Source of the DNA: Streptomyces olivochromogenes | GTDB lineage: Bacteria; Actinomycetota; Actinomycetes; Streptomycetales; Streptomycetaceae | Assembly: GCF_001514115.1 (NCBI RefSeq) | Contig: NZ_KQ948463.1 | Coordinates: forward strand, 1-64,000 | Reading direction: 5' to 3' | Length of the DNA stretch: 64,000 nucleotides | Made by a program: the position numbers and the translations under genes | In this document: positions 34,578 through 44,700 of the stretch, one piece after another | Position numbering within the stretch: position 1 is the stretch's first letter | How the letters are laid out: every line of letters starts with the position of its first letter | Notes under the pieces: generated by a model | Seen by the model: the letters and a program-made list of their open reading frames with translations, nothing else | Told to the model about the DNA's origin: nothing | Database searches by the model: none

Positions 34578-37500
34578 GTGCCTGTGTCGAAGTTCGATAC
34601 TTCCGGCCTGTTTGCCGTAGAGGACATCGTCATCGCCCTGAACCCGTTCGCCGTCCCCTCGGCACGGGTCACGGCGGCCGCCGTACGGGCGGGCGGTCTC
34701 GGGGTGCTCGACCTCACCGCGGGCGGGCGCCGGGCGGCGGCGGAACTCGCGCTGACCGAGGAATGGTCGGCCGCCGGTTTCGGCGTACGGCTCCGCGACA
34801 ACGATGCCTTTCCCGCGCGGGATCTCCCCGCCTGCGTCCACACCGTCCTGCTGACCACCGACGCCTCCTGCACGCCCGCGGACTTCCCCAGCCACCGCGT
34901 ACTCGTCGAGGTGACCGGCCGCGCCCAGGCGTTACGCGCCGCCGCGGCCGGGGCACACGGGCTGATCGCCCGGGGCCACGAGGCGGGCGGTCCCGTGGGC
35001 GAACTGAGCACCTTCGTGCTGCTCCAACAGCTCCTCGACGAAGACGAGTTGGACCTTCCGGTCTGGGCCTGCGGCGGCGCGGGCCGGCACACCGCGGCGG
35101 CCGTCGTCGCGGGCGGCGGCGCCGGTGTCGTCCTGGACACCCAGCTCGCCCTGCTCGCCGAGGCCGAGGCCGAACTGCCCGCCGGGACCTCCGCGTTGCT
35201 CGCCGGGCTCGACGGCTCCGAGACCACCGTGGAGGACGGCCGCCGAGTCGTACGGCGCCGGGGTGCCCCAGAGGGCACACCGGCCCCCGAGATCGGTCAG
35301 GACGGCTTCCTCGCCGCCCGTTTCCAGGAGCGCTGGGGCACCGTCCACGCGGCGGTGCGGGGCGTACGGGACGCCGTCCTCGACGCCTTGAAGAGCGCGG
35401 GCCCCGGTCCCGACTCGTTGAAGAGCGCGGGCCCCGCTCCCGACTCGGCGAGGAACGCGGGTGCCTCGCTCGGCCCCGACGGCTCGGTCAGCCGCCCCTT
35501 CGGAAGCGAACTGCCGGTCGCCCAGGGGCCGATGACCCGGGTGAGCGACCAGGCCGCGTTCGCCGCCGAGGTGAGCGGCCACGGCGGGCTGCCCTTCATC
35601 GCGCTCGCGCTGTCCGGCGCCGACCAGACCCGCGCCGTACTGGAACAGACCAGGGACGCGCTCGGCGACGCGCCCTGGGGCGTCGGCGTCCTCGGCTTCG
35701 CCGCCGAGGAGATCAAGGCGGCCCAACTGGAGGTCGTACGGGAGATCCGCCCGTCCCACGCGATCATCGCAGGCGGCCGTCCCGCGCAGGCCGCCGCGCT
35801 GGAGGAGGTGGGCATCTCCACCTTCCTGCACGTGCCGTCGCCGGGGCTGCTGAAGCAGTTCCTGGAAGCGGGCGCGCGCAAGTTCGTCTTCGAGGGCGCC
35901 GAGTGCGGCGGCCATGTCGGGCCGCGGGCCAGCTTCCCGTTGTGGGAGGCACAGCTCGGCGTGCTCGACGACTTCCTGGCGGGCGCGAAGAACGGCACCG
36001 CCACCGAACTCCAACTGTTCTTCGCGGGCGGAGTGCACGACGAGCGCTCCGCCGCCATGGTCACCGCGCTCGCCGCGCCGCTGAGCGCGCGAGGTGCCGC
36101 CGTGGGCGTGCTGATGGGCACGGCGTACCTGTTCACCGAGGAGGCCGTGAGCGCGGGCGCGGTGCTGCCCCTGTTCCAGCGGCAGGTGATCGACGCCGAG
36201 CGCACCGACCTCCTGGAGACCGCGCCCGGGCACGCCACCCGCTGTGTCCACAGCGCGTTCACCGACGAGTTCGCCGCGGTCAAGAAGGACCTGGCCGCCC
36301 GCGGGACACCCGGCCGCGAGGCCTGGGAGCAGCTGGAGCGGCTCAACGTGGGGCGGCTGCGGCTGGCCAGCAAGGGCATCGAGCGGGTCGACGGCGGGCT
36401 GAGCGCGGTCGGCGAGGACAGACAGCTCGCCGAGGGCATGTTCATGGCCGGCGAGGTCGCCGTGCTGCGCTCCGCCGTCACCACCGTCGCCGAGCTGCAC
36501 GCCTCGGTCACCACCGGGGCGGCCGGCTTCCTGGCGGCACGGCGGGAGGCCCTCGGCATCGGGGAACCCGTCGCCGAACCCTCCCCCGAGCCGCTGGACA
36601 TCGCGATCGTCGGCATGGCCTGCATGTTCCCCGGGGCCCCCGACCTCGCCACCTTCTGGGCGAACGTGCTGGCGGGCGAGGACGCCGTCACCGAGGTGCC
36701 CGCGACCCGCTGGGACGCCGAGCTCTACCACGACCCGCGGGGCGCCGGGGAGAAGACCCCGTCGCGCTGGGGCGGCTTCCTGCCCGAGATCCCCTTCGAG
36801 CCGCTGCGGTACGGCATTCCGCCCGCCTCGCTGCCCGCCATCGAGCCGGTGCAGCTGCTCGCCCTGGAGGCGGCGCGCCGCGCCCTGGAGGACTCCGGCT
36901 ACGGCAGCCGGTCCTTCGACCGGGCCCGCGCGTCGGTCGTGTTCGGCGCGGAGGCGGGCAGCGACCTCTCCAACGCGATGACCCTGCGCTCCGTCCTGCC
37001 CGCCTACCTGGGCAGCCTGCCGCCCGCGCTGGACGAACGGCTGCCGAGGCTCACCGAGGACTCCTTCCCCGGCATCCTCGCCAACGTCATCGCGGGCCGG
37101 ATCGCCAACCGCCTAGACCTCGGCGGCGCCAACTACACCGTGGACGCCGCCTGCGCCTCCTCCCTCACCGCCGTCGACGTGGCGTGCAAGGAGCTGGCGA
37201 GCGGGACGAGCGACCTGGTGCTGTGCGGCGGCGCCGACCTGCACAACGGCATCAACGACTACCTGCTCTTCGCCTCCGCGCACGCCCTCTCGCCCTCGGG
37301 CCGCTCCGCGCCCTTCGACAGCGCGGCCGACGGCATCGCGCTCGGCGAGGGCGTCGGCTGTGTCGTCCTCAAGCGGCTCACGGACGCCGAGCGGGACGGC
37401 GACCGGGTGTACGCGGTGATCAAGGGCGTCGGCAGCGCCAGCGACGGCCGGGCGCTCGGCCTGACCGCGCCCCGGCCCGAGGGCCAGTACAACGCGCTGA

Positions 37501-40500
37501 CCCGGGCCTACCGCAACGCGGGCATCTCGCCCGCCGAGGTCGGGCTCGTCGAGGCGCACGGCACCGGCACCGTCGTCGGCGACCGCACCGAACTCGGCTC
37601 CCTCACCCGGGTGTTCGAGGAGGCCGGGGCTCCGCCCGGCGCGTGCGCGCTCGGCTCGGTCAAGTCGCAGATCGGGCACACCAAGTGCGCGGCCGGACTC
37701 GCCGGACTGATCAAGACCTCGCTCGCCCTGCACACCGGTGTGAAGCCGCCGACCCTGCACCTCACCGAGCCGAACCCGGCCTGGGACGCGCAGAGCAGCC
37801 CGTTCTCCTTCCACACCGAGGCCCGCCCCTGGTCCGCCGCCCCGGCCGAACGGGTGGCCGGGGTCAGCGCCTTCGGATTCGGCGGCACCAACTTCCACGT
37901 CGTCCTGCGGGCCTACGAGGGCGGGCCGCCGCCGGTCACCTCGGCCCAGCACTGGCCCGCCGAGCTCTTCACGTTCCGGGGCGCGGACCGGGCGACGGCG
38001 GTACGGGCCGCCTCCGACCTCCTCGCCCTCGTCGAGGCGGATCCCGGGCCGTACGAGCCGTGGCGGCTGCGGGACTTCGCGCTCGCCGCGTCCCGGCGCG
38101 CCGAGGCCGCCACCACCAGAGGCACCCGGAACGCCGGAGGCACGGCAAGCACCGCAGACACAGCAGGCACCGCAAGCACCCGTGGCGCCCGGACCTGGAT
38201 CGCCCTCGTCGCCGGGTCGACCGAGGAGCTGACGGCACTGCTGCGCCGCGCGGTCGCCGGTGAACACGCGCCGAAGGAAGGCCTGTTCGCTGCCGACGAG
38301 GACGAGACGGGTGACGTGGCACTGCTCTTCCCCGGGCAGGGCAGCCAGCGCCCCGGGATGTTCGCCGAACTCTTCGTCGCCTTCCCCGAACTCCAGCGCC
38401 ACCTGCGGCTCGACGAGACGACGGCCCGTGTCCTCTTCCCGCCCGCTGCCTTCGACGAGACGGGCCGCAAGGAGCAGCAGGAGCGCATCACCGACACCAC
38501 CGTCGCGCAGCCCGCGCTCGGCCTGACCGGGCTCGCCGCGTTCCAGCTCCTGACCAGGGCGGGAGTGCGCCCGGCGATGGCCGCGGGCCACAGCTACGGA
38601 GAACTGGCCGCGCTGGCCGCGGCGGGCGCCCTCACCCCCGACGCGCTGCTGCGCACCAGCCGTGAACGCGCCGCCGCCATCCTGCGCGCCACCGGCGAGG
38701 GCGACCCCGGCACCATGGCCGCCGTCGCCGCGGGCGAACCGGAGGTCACGGCGGCCCTCACCGCCGCGGGCCTGGCCGGTTCGGTGGTGACGGCGAACCG
38801 CAACTCGCCCCGTCAGACGGTCATTTCGGGTCCCACCGAGGACGTCCTCACCGCCGTGGAACGACTGCGCGCCCAGGGGCTCGGCGCCAAGCGCATCCCG
38901 GTCGCCTGCGCGTTCCACAGCCCGCTGGTCGCGGCGGCCGGCGAGACCTTCGCCGAGGTGCTCGCCGAAGTCCCGTTCGCGCCCACCGACTTCCCGGTCT
39001 GGTCGAACCGTACGGCCACCCGTTACCCACGGGATCCCGAGGAGATCCGGTCCGAACTCGCCGCGCAGATCGGCTCCCCGGTCCGGTTCGCCGACCAGGT
39101 CGAGGCGATGTACGAGGCCGGGGCCCGGGTCTTCGTCGAGGCCGGACCCGGCTCGGTGCTGACCCGGCTGGTGGGTGCGGTCCTCGGCGACCGGCCGCAC
39201 CGCACGGTCGCCCTGGAGGAGGGCCGACGTGCCGGTCTCGCCGGGTTCCTCGCCGCGCTCGCCCACCTGGCCGTCGCCGGTGCGGACATCAGGACCGCGT
39301 GGCTCTTCCAGGGCCGGGACGCGGTCCCCGCCGACGCCCGCGCCCCGCGTCCCAGGCGCGCCGCGTGGACGGTCGACGGCCATCTGATCCGTACGGCGGA
39401 CGGCGTGATCCCCGCCGCCGCACTCCACCCCGCCGAGCGCGTCCCGGAGGCCCTCGTGACCCACAGCAGCCCCGTCGGACCAGTGGCGGCGGCCACCGGA
39501 TCCGAGGCCCTGATCAGCGAGTTCCTGCGCACGAGCCGGGAGATGATCGCGGCGCAGCGGGATGTGATGCTGGGGTACCTGGGAGCGGATCCGGGTGTAC
39601 GTCCCGCGACCCCCGCCCCGATCACGTACACCGACGCTCCCGTCACGGTGACCGCGCTGCCCGCCGCCGCACCGGTCGCGGTGGCCGTACCGGCAGGTGG
39701 CTCGGTGCTGTCGGTCGTGCTCGAGGTGATCGGCGAGCGCACCGGCTACCCCGTCGACATGATCGAACCCGACCTCGACCTCGAAGCCGACCTCAGCGTC
39801 GACTCCATCAAGAGAGCCGAGATAGCCGGCGAACTCGCCACCCGCCTCGGCCTCACCACCACCGGCGACACCGACGTCGAGGAACTGACCAAGGCCCGTA
39901 CCGCCGCCGCGATCACCGCGCTGGTCGAGCGGGTGACCGGCCCGGGAGCCGCCCCGGCGCCCGTTTCCGCCCCCGCCGCAGGGACCGCCCCGACCGCCGA
40001 ATCCGTCCTCGCCGTCGTCCTCGACGTGATCGGCGAACGTACCGGCTACCCCGTCGACATGATCGAACCCGACCTCGACCTCGAAGCCGACCTCAGCGTC
40101 GACTCCATCAAGAGAGCCGAGATAGCCGGCGAACTCGCCACCCGCCTCGGCCTCACCACCACCGGCGACACCGACGTCGAAGAGCTGACCAAGGCCCGTA
40201 CCGCCGCGAGCATCGCCGCGCTGGTGGCGGGCGCCCGGGGTGAGGCGGCCGAACCCGCGGGCCCGCAAGCCGGTCCGGCCGCCCCCGAACCCGTCGTCGT
40301 GGCGCCCCAGCGTCTCGTGATGCGGGAGTTCGACCTCGCCCCCGCCGATCCGGTGCCCTCCAGTGACCTGCTGATCGGCCGCAGTTTCCTGCTGCTCGGT
40401 TCCGGACCGGTCGCCGAGGCGCTGACCGCCCGCCTGACCGTGCACGGTGCCCATGCGGTGACCGCCGAAGAACCCCCGGCCGAGGGAGAGTTCGACGGGA

Positions 40501-41738
40501 TCGTGCACGTCGTCGCGCCGGACGCCCCGCCCGCCCTGCCGGACGTCTTCCCCGCCTATCAGCGGCTGCTGGCGGGCAACCCGCGGTGGGTGCTGGCCGC
40601 GGGCGCCTCCCCCGGGCTGCGCGGCTTCTTCCGCTCCCTCGCACGGGAGTACCCCGACACGGTCGCCCGGGTCGTCGAGCACGCGCCCGGCACCGCGCCC
40701 GAGGACATCGCCGCGGAGCTGGTCGCCGAGCTCACCGCACCGGGCCACGAGCCGGTCGTCCTGCGCTCCCCCGGCACGAGGCGCGGACTGCGCATGGCCG
40801 AGGAGGGGCTCGGTCTGCTCGGCAGCACGGGCGCGGGGCCGGCCGGGGACGGTGCCGCCGAGGCCGCCGCGCTCGGCCTGAACGCCGACTCGGTCGTCCT
40901 GCTGGTGGGCGGCGCCCGGGGGATCACCGCCCGGTTCGCCGCGACCCTGGCCGCCGCGAGCCGCTGCCGGATCGAACTGTTCGGCCGCACCGCCCTGCCC
41001 GAAGGCGCGGAGGATCCCGCCCTCGCCGCCGCGGGCACCGCCGGTGAACTGCGGAGCGCGCTCATCGCGGGCGGGCTGCGCGTCCCCGCCGAGATCGAGC
41101 GGGCGATCGGCCGGATCCAGGCCGAACGCGAGGTGCGCGCCACCCTGCGCACCCTCGCCGCCCTCGGCTCCGAGGTCCGCTACCGCGCCGTGGACGCGCT
41201 GGACGGCGACGCCGTGCGCCGGGCGGTGAAGGAGATCCACGCCGAGCACGGGGGAATCGACGGCGTCGTATACGCGGCGGGCGTGATCGAGGACAAGCTG
41301 ATCGCCGAGAAGAGCCCCCGGTCCTACGACCGGGTGTTCCGTACGAAGGTCGACGGGGCACGCGAACTGCTGGCCGCGCTGAGCGAGTTGCCGGACGGGG
41401 AAGGCCCCCGGTTCGCCGTGCTGTTCGGCAGCATCGCCGCGACCCTCGGCAACCGCGGCCAGTCCGACTACGCCGCCGCCAACGACGCCCTGGAGACCCT
41501 CGGCGCCCGCTGGGCGGACTCCGCCACCGGCCGCCGCGGACTGACCGTCCACTGGGGTCCATGGGCGCCGACCGGCGACGGCAACCACGGCATGGTCACC
41601 CCCGAGCTGATGCGGCACTACGCGGGCCGCGGCATCCAGCTCATCGACCCCGACGAGGGCACCATGAGCCTGCTGCGCGAGCTGGCCTGGGGACCCGAGG
41701 GCGACACCGCCGTCGTCTACACGGCGTCGGGCTGGTGA
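34578..41738 (+). CDS. PUFA/HglE-type polyketide synthase PKS1 (ER-KS-AT-ACP-ACP-KR)
   Basis: A 2386-residue multienzyme. Residues 1 to about 660 are a nitronate-monooxygenase-like (PfaD-type) enoyl reductase; a degenerate first half is followed by a canonical one (VAQGPMTRVS, GAECGGHVGPR, FFAGGVHDERS). KS, about 670-1110: VDAACASSL with active Cys near 858, EAHGTGT, GHTKCAAG. AT, about 1250-1530: FPGQGSQ, GHSYGE near 1336, CAFHSPL, which suggests malonyl. Two ACPs carry DSIKRAE near 1740 and 1840. KR, about 2100-2386: VGGARGITARFA and catalytic Tyr in SDYAAAN near 2294. Tandem ACPs and the KS type resemble PfaA and HglE, not modular PKS. The GTG at 34578 has GGAG 7 bp upstream. PKS2 overlaps its stop. 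Confidence 0.93.
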   Translation: MPVSKFDTSGLFAVEDIVIALNPFAVPSARVTAAAVRAGGLGVLDLTAGGRRAAAELALTEEWSAAGFGVRLRDNDAFPARDLPACVHTVLLTTDASCTPADFPSHRVLVEVTGRAQALRAAAAGAHGLIARGHEAGGPVGELSTFVLLQQLLDEDELDLPVWACGGAGRHTAAAVVAGGGAGVVLDTQLALLAEAEAELPAGTSALLAGLDGSETTVEDGRRVVRRRGAPEGTPAPEIGQDGFLAARFQERWGTVHAAVRGVRDAVLDALKSAGPGPDSLKSAGPAPDSARNAGASLGPDGSVSRPFGSELPVAQGPMTRVSDQAAFAAEVSGHGGLPFIALALSGADQTRAVLEQTRDALGDAPWGVGVLGFAAEEIKAAQLEVVREIRPSHAIIAGGRPAQAAALEEVGISTFLHVPSPGLLKQFLEAGARKFVFEGAECGGHVGPRASFPLWEAQLGVLDDFLAGAKNGTATELQLFFAGGVHDERSAAMVTALAAPLSARGAAVGVLMGTAYLFTEEAVSAGAVLPLFQRQVIDAERTDLLETAPGHATRCVHSAFTDEFAAVKKDLAARGTPGREAWEQLERLNVGRLRLASKGIERVDGGLSAVGEDRQLAEGMFMAGEVAVLRSAVTTVAELHASVTTGAAGFLAARREALGIGEPVAEPSPEPLDIAIVGMACMFPGAPDLATFWANVLAGEDAVTEVPATRWDAELYHDPRGAGEKTPSRWGGFLPEIPFEPLRYGIPPASLPAIEPVQLLALEAARRALEDSGYGSRSFDRARASVVFGAEAGSDLSNAMTLRSVLPAYLGSLPPALDERLPRLTEDSFPGILANVIAGRIANRLDLGGANYTVDAACASSLTAVDVACKELASGTSDLVLCGGADLHNGINDYLLFASAHALSPSGRSAPFDSAADGIALGEGVGCVVLKRLTDAERDGDRVYAVIKGVGSASDGRALGLTAPRPEGQYNALTRAYRNAGISPAEVGLVEAHGTGTVVGDRTELGSLTRVFEEAGAPPGACALGSVKSQIGHTKCAAGLAGLIKTSLALHTGVKPPTLHLTEPNPAWDAQSSPFSFHTEARPWSAAPAERVAGVSAFGFGGTNFHVVLRAYEGGPPPVTSAQHWPAELFTFRGADRATAVRAASDLLALVEADPGPYEPWRLRDFALAASRRAEAATTRGTRNAGGTASTADTAGTASTRGARTWIALVAGSTEELTALLRRAVAGEHAPKEGLFAADEDETGDVALLFPGQGSQRPGMFAELFVAFPELQRHLRLDETTARVLFPPAAFDETGRKEQQERITDTTVAQPALGLTGLAAFQLLTRAGVRPAMAAGHSYGELAALAAAGALTPDALLRTSRERAAAILRATGEGDPGTMAAVAAGEPEVTAALTAAGLAGSVVTANRNSPRQTVISGPTEDVLTAVERLRAQGLGAKRIPVACAFHSPLVAAAGETFAEVLAEVPFAPTDFPVWSNRTATRYPRDPEEIRSELAAQIGSPVRFADQVEAMYEAGARVFVEAGPGSVLTRLVGAVLGDRPHRTVALEEGRRAGLAGFLAALAHLAVAGADIRTAWLFQGRDAVPADARAPRPRRAAWTVDGHLIRTADGVIPAAALHPAERVPEALVTHSSPVGPVAAATGSEALISEFLRTSREMIAAQRDVMLGYLGADPGVRPATPAPITYTDAPVTVTALPAAAPVAVAVPAGGSVLSVVLEVIGERTGYPVDMIEPDLDLEADLSVDSIKRAEIAGELATRLGLTTTGDTDVEELTKARTAAAITALVERVTGPGAAPAPVSAPAAGTAPTAESVLAVVLDVIGERTGYPVDMIEPDLDLEADLSVDSIKRAEIAGELATRLGLTTTGDTDVEELTKARTAASIAALVAGARGEAAEPAGPQAGPAAPEPVVVAPQRLVMREFDLAPADPVPSSDLLIGRSFLLLGSGPVAEALTARLTVHGAHAVTAEEPPAEGEFDGIVHVVAPDAPPALPDVFPAYQRLLAGNPRWVLAAGASPGLRGFFRSLAREYPDTVARVVEHAPGTAPEDIAAELVAELTAPGHEPVVLRSPGTRRGLRMAEEGLGLLGSTGAGPAGDGAAEAAALGLNADSVVLLVGGARGITARFAATLAAASRCRIELFGRTALPEGAEDPALAAAGTAGELRSALIAGGLRVPAEIERAIGRIQAEREVRATLRTLAALGSEVRYRAVDALDGDAVRRAVKEIHAEHGGIDGVVYAAGVIEDKLIAEKSPRSYDRVFRTKVDGARELLAALSELPDGEGPRFAVLFGSIAATLGNRGQSDYAAANDALETLGARWADSATGRRGLTVHWGPWAPTGDGNHGMVTPELMRHYAGRGIQLIDPDEGTMSLLRELAWGPEGDTAVVYTASGW
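39721..40200 (+). repeat. Tandem ACP repeat, 300-bp period, 140 bp identical
   Basis: The two ACP coding segments are exactly 300 bp apart. Positions 39741-39880 and 40041-40180 are identical in all 140 bases, including third codon positions. The linkers differ. Confidence 0.95.
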
Positions 41739-44700
41739 CCGAGGTGACCGGCCCCCGCGCCGAACCCATCGCCATCGTCGGCATGTCGGTGCTGTTCCCG
41801 GGCGCCCCCGACCTCGCCACGTACTGGCACAACCTGGTCTCCGGTGTCGACGCCATCACCGAGGTGCCGCCCGGCCGCTGGGACGCCGAGGAGTACTACG
41901 CGCCCGGCGCCGAGCCCCGCGCCGACCGGGTCTACTGCCGGCGCGGCGGCTTCGTGGACGAGCTGGCCGAGGTGGACGTGACCGAGTTCGGGATCATGCC
42001 GGCCGCGGTCCCGGCCACCGAGCCCGACCAGCTGATCGCGCTGCGGGTGGCCGCGGCGGCCCTCGCCGACGCGGGCGGAGCCGACCGACTGCCCGCCGAC
42101 CGGCACCGGGTCGGTGTGGTGCTCGGCCGGGGCGGCTATCTCACCCCCGGCCTGGTCCGGCTCGACCAGCGGGTGCGGACCGCGAGCCAGCTCGTGCGCA
42201 CCCTGGGCGAGCTGCTGCCGGACCTCGGCGCCGACCGGCTGGAGGCGGTGCGACAGGCGTTCACCGACCGGCTCGGGCCCGAGGCGCCGGAGTCCTCGAT
42301 CGGTCTCGTGCCCAACCTCGCCGCGTCCCGGCTGGCGGGCCGGCTCGACCTGCGTGGGCCCGCCTACACCGTGGACGCCGCCTGCGCCTCCTCGCTCATC
42401 GCCGTCGACCACGCCGTGCGCGAACTCGGCAGCGGGCGCTGTGACGTGATGCTGGCGGGCGGGGTGCACCACTGCCACGACATCACCTTCTGGAGCGTGT
42501 TCAGCCAACTCGGCGCGCTCTCCCCCAGTGAGCGCATCCGGCCGTTCGACCGGGGCGCGGACGGCGTGCTGATCGGCGAGGGCACCGGTGTCGTCGTCCT
42601 CAAGCGGCTCGCCGACGCCGAGCGGGACGGCGACCGGATCTACGCCGCGATCACCGGCACCGGCGTCGCTTCCGACGGACGTACGACCAGTCTGATGGCG
42701 CCGGACTCCGGCGGCCAGGTCCGCGCGGTCCGCCAGGCATGGGAGGCCGCCGGGCTCGACCCGTCCGCCCCCGGCTCGATCGGCCTTCTGGAGGCACACG
42801 GCACCGCCACCCCGGCGGGCGACGGCGCCGAACTCACCACGCTCGCCGAGGTGTTCGGACCACCGCCGACGGACATCCCGGGGGACGCGCCGGACGTGCC
42901 GGACGCCGTCATCGGCTCGGTGAAGTCGATGATCGGCCACACCATGCCCGCGGCGGGCGTCGCCGGGCTGATCAAGGCCGCACTCGCCGTCCACCACCAG
43001 GTGCTCCCGCCGACCCTGCACTGCGACGACCCGCATCCGGCGCTCGCCCGGACCCGGTTCACGCCCATCGGTGCCGCCCTGCCCTGGCGGACCGACGACC
43101 GGCAGCCGGTGCGCCGGGCCGCCGTCAACGCCTTCGGGTTCGGCGGCATCAACGCGCACGTCGTGCTCGAAGAGGTCGCGGTCGCGCGGCGGCCGGCCGA
43201 GGTGTACGAGCCGGAGCCGGTACTGCGGCTGACCGCGCCGACACCCGAGGCGATGGCCGCGCTCCTCGACCGCTCCGACTCCGCGATCATCAGCGCCGGT
43301 CTCGACGAACGCGTCCCCACCGCCGATCCGGTGCGGCTCGCCGTCGTCGGGCCGACGGCCAAGCGGCTGGCGCTGGCCCGCAAGGCGGTCGCCAAGAGGA
43401 GGGGGTGGCGCGGTCGGGGCGACGTGTGGTTCGTGCCGCGCCCCCTGCTGGGCCCCGGCGGCGGCAGGCTCGCGTTCGTCTTCCCCGGCCTCGAGGCCGA
43501 GTTCGCGCCCAACTCCGAGGACATCGCACGGCACTTCGGGCTGCCCTGGTCGCGCGCCGTCACCGACGCCACCGTGGGGGACGTGGGCCGGCAGGGCACC
43601 GGCGTCTTCGAGCTCGGCCGGCTCCTCGACACCGCGCTGCGCCGCCTCGGCGTCGTCCCGGACGCGCTCGCCGGGCACAGCCTCGGCGAGTGGACCGCGA
43701 TGGCCGCCGCCGGAATCCACCCCCCGGAGGAGGTCGACGCCTTCCTCGCCGACTTCGACCCCGACGCGCTGAGCGTCCCCGGACTGGCCTTCGCCGCGAT
43801 CGGCGCCCCCGCCGAGGTGGTACTGACCGAGCTGGCCGGCCGCGGGGACGTGGTCCTCTCCCACGACAACGCGCCCAACCAGTCGATGATCTGCGGCCCC
43901 GAGCCCGCCGTCGCCGCACTGGTCGGGGTGTTCAGGGCCCGGGCGGTGATCTCGCAGATCCTGCCGTTCCGCTCCGGCTTCCACACCCCGATGCTGGAGC
44001 CCTACCTCGATCCGATCAGGAAGGCCGCCGAGGCCTACACCCTGCATCCGGCCGCGCTGCCCCTGTGGTCCGCGACGACCGTCGCCCCCTACCCGGACGA
44101 ACCGGCCGCGATCCGCGAGCTGTTCATCCGCCACCTGCTGGAGCCGGTCCGCTTCCGGCCCCTGGTGGAGACGATGTACGCGGCGGGCTTCCGGGCGTTC
44201 GTCCAGCTCGGCGCGGGGCAGCTCGGCTCGCTCATCGACGACACCCTGCACGGCCGCGACCACCTCGTGGTCCCCGCCCACTCCCCGCACCGCCCGGGCC
44301 TGCCCCAACTCCACCGTGTGGCAAGCGCGTTGTGGGCGGACGGGGCCGCGCCGGACCTCGTCCCGCTGCTGGGCAGGACCTCGGCCTCGACCGTCGCACC
44401 GGCCCGTACGGTACGCCGTCCGAGCCGTCCCGTACGGCTGGACCTGGGCGGCGCGAACGTCTCGCTGGACCCGGAGACCCGCGAGCGGCTGAGCGCCGCG
44501 CTGGCCCGGCCGCGGCACACCACGCCCCAGGACGCCGCGGCCCTGGCGGAACAGGGCCCGCTGGGCGCGGAGTTGTCGGCACTGCTGCGGGACGCGACGG
44601 CGCTCGCCTCGGACGTGGTGACGGCGGGGCGACGCGGACGCGGATCCCCGCCCCGCCCCCGTACGGGCGGCACGCCCCCGAAAAACGGCACCGGCCTTCG

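Noticed and set aside
37113..41618. A 1501-codon open frame antisense to PKS1
   Set aside because: It is produced by the extreme GC bias of the PKS gene in the opposite strand. Composition is Gly/Arg/Gln-rich with no domain, and the plus strand has clear catalytic motifs.
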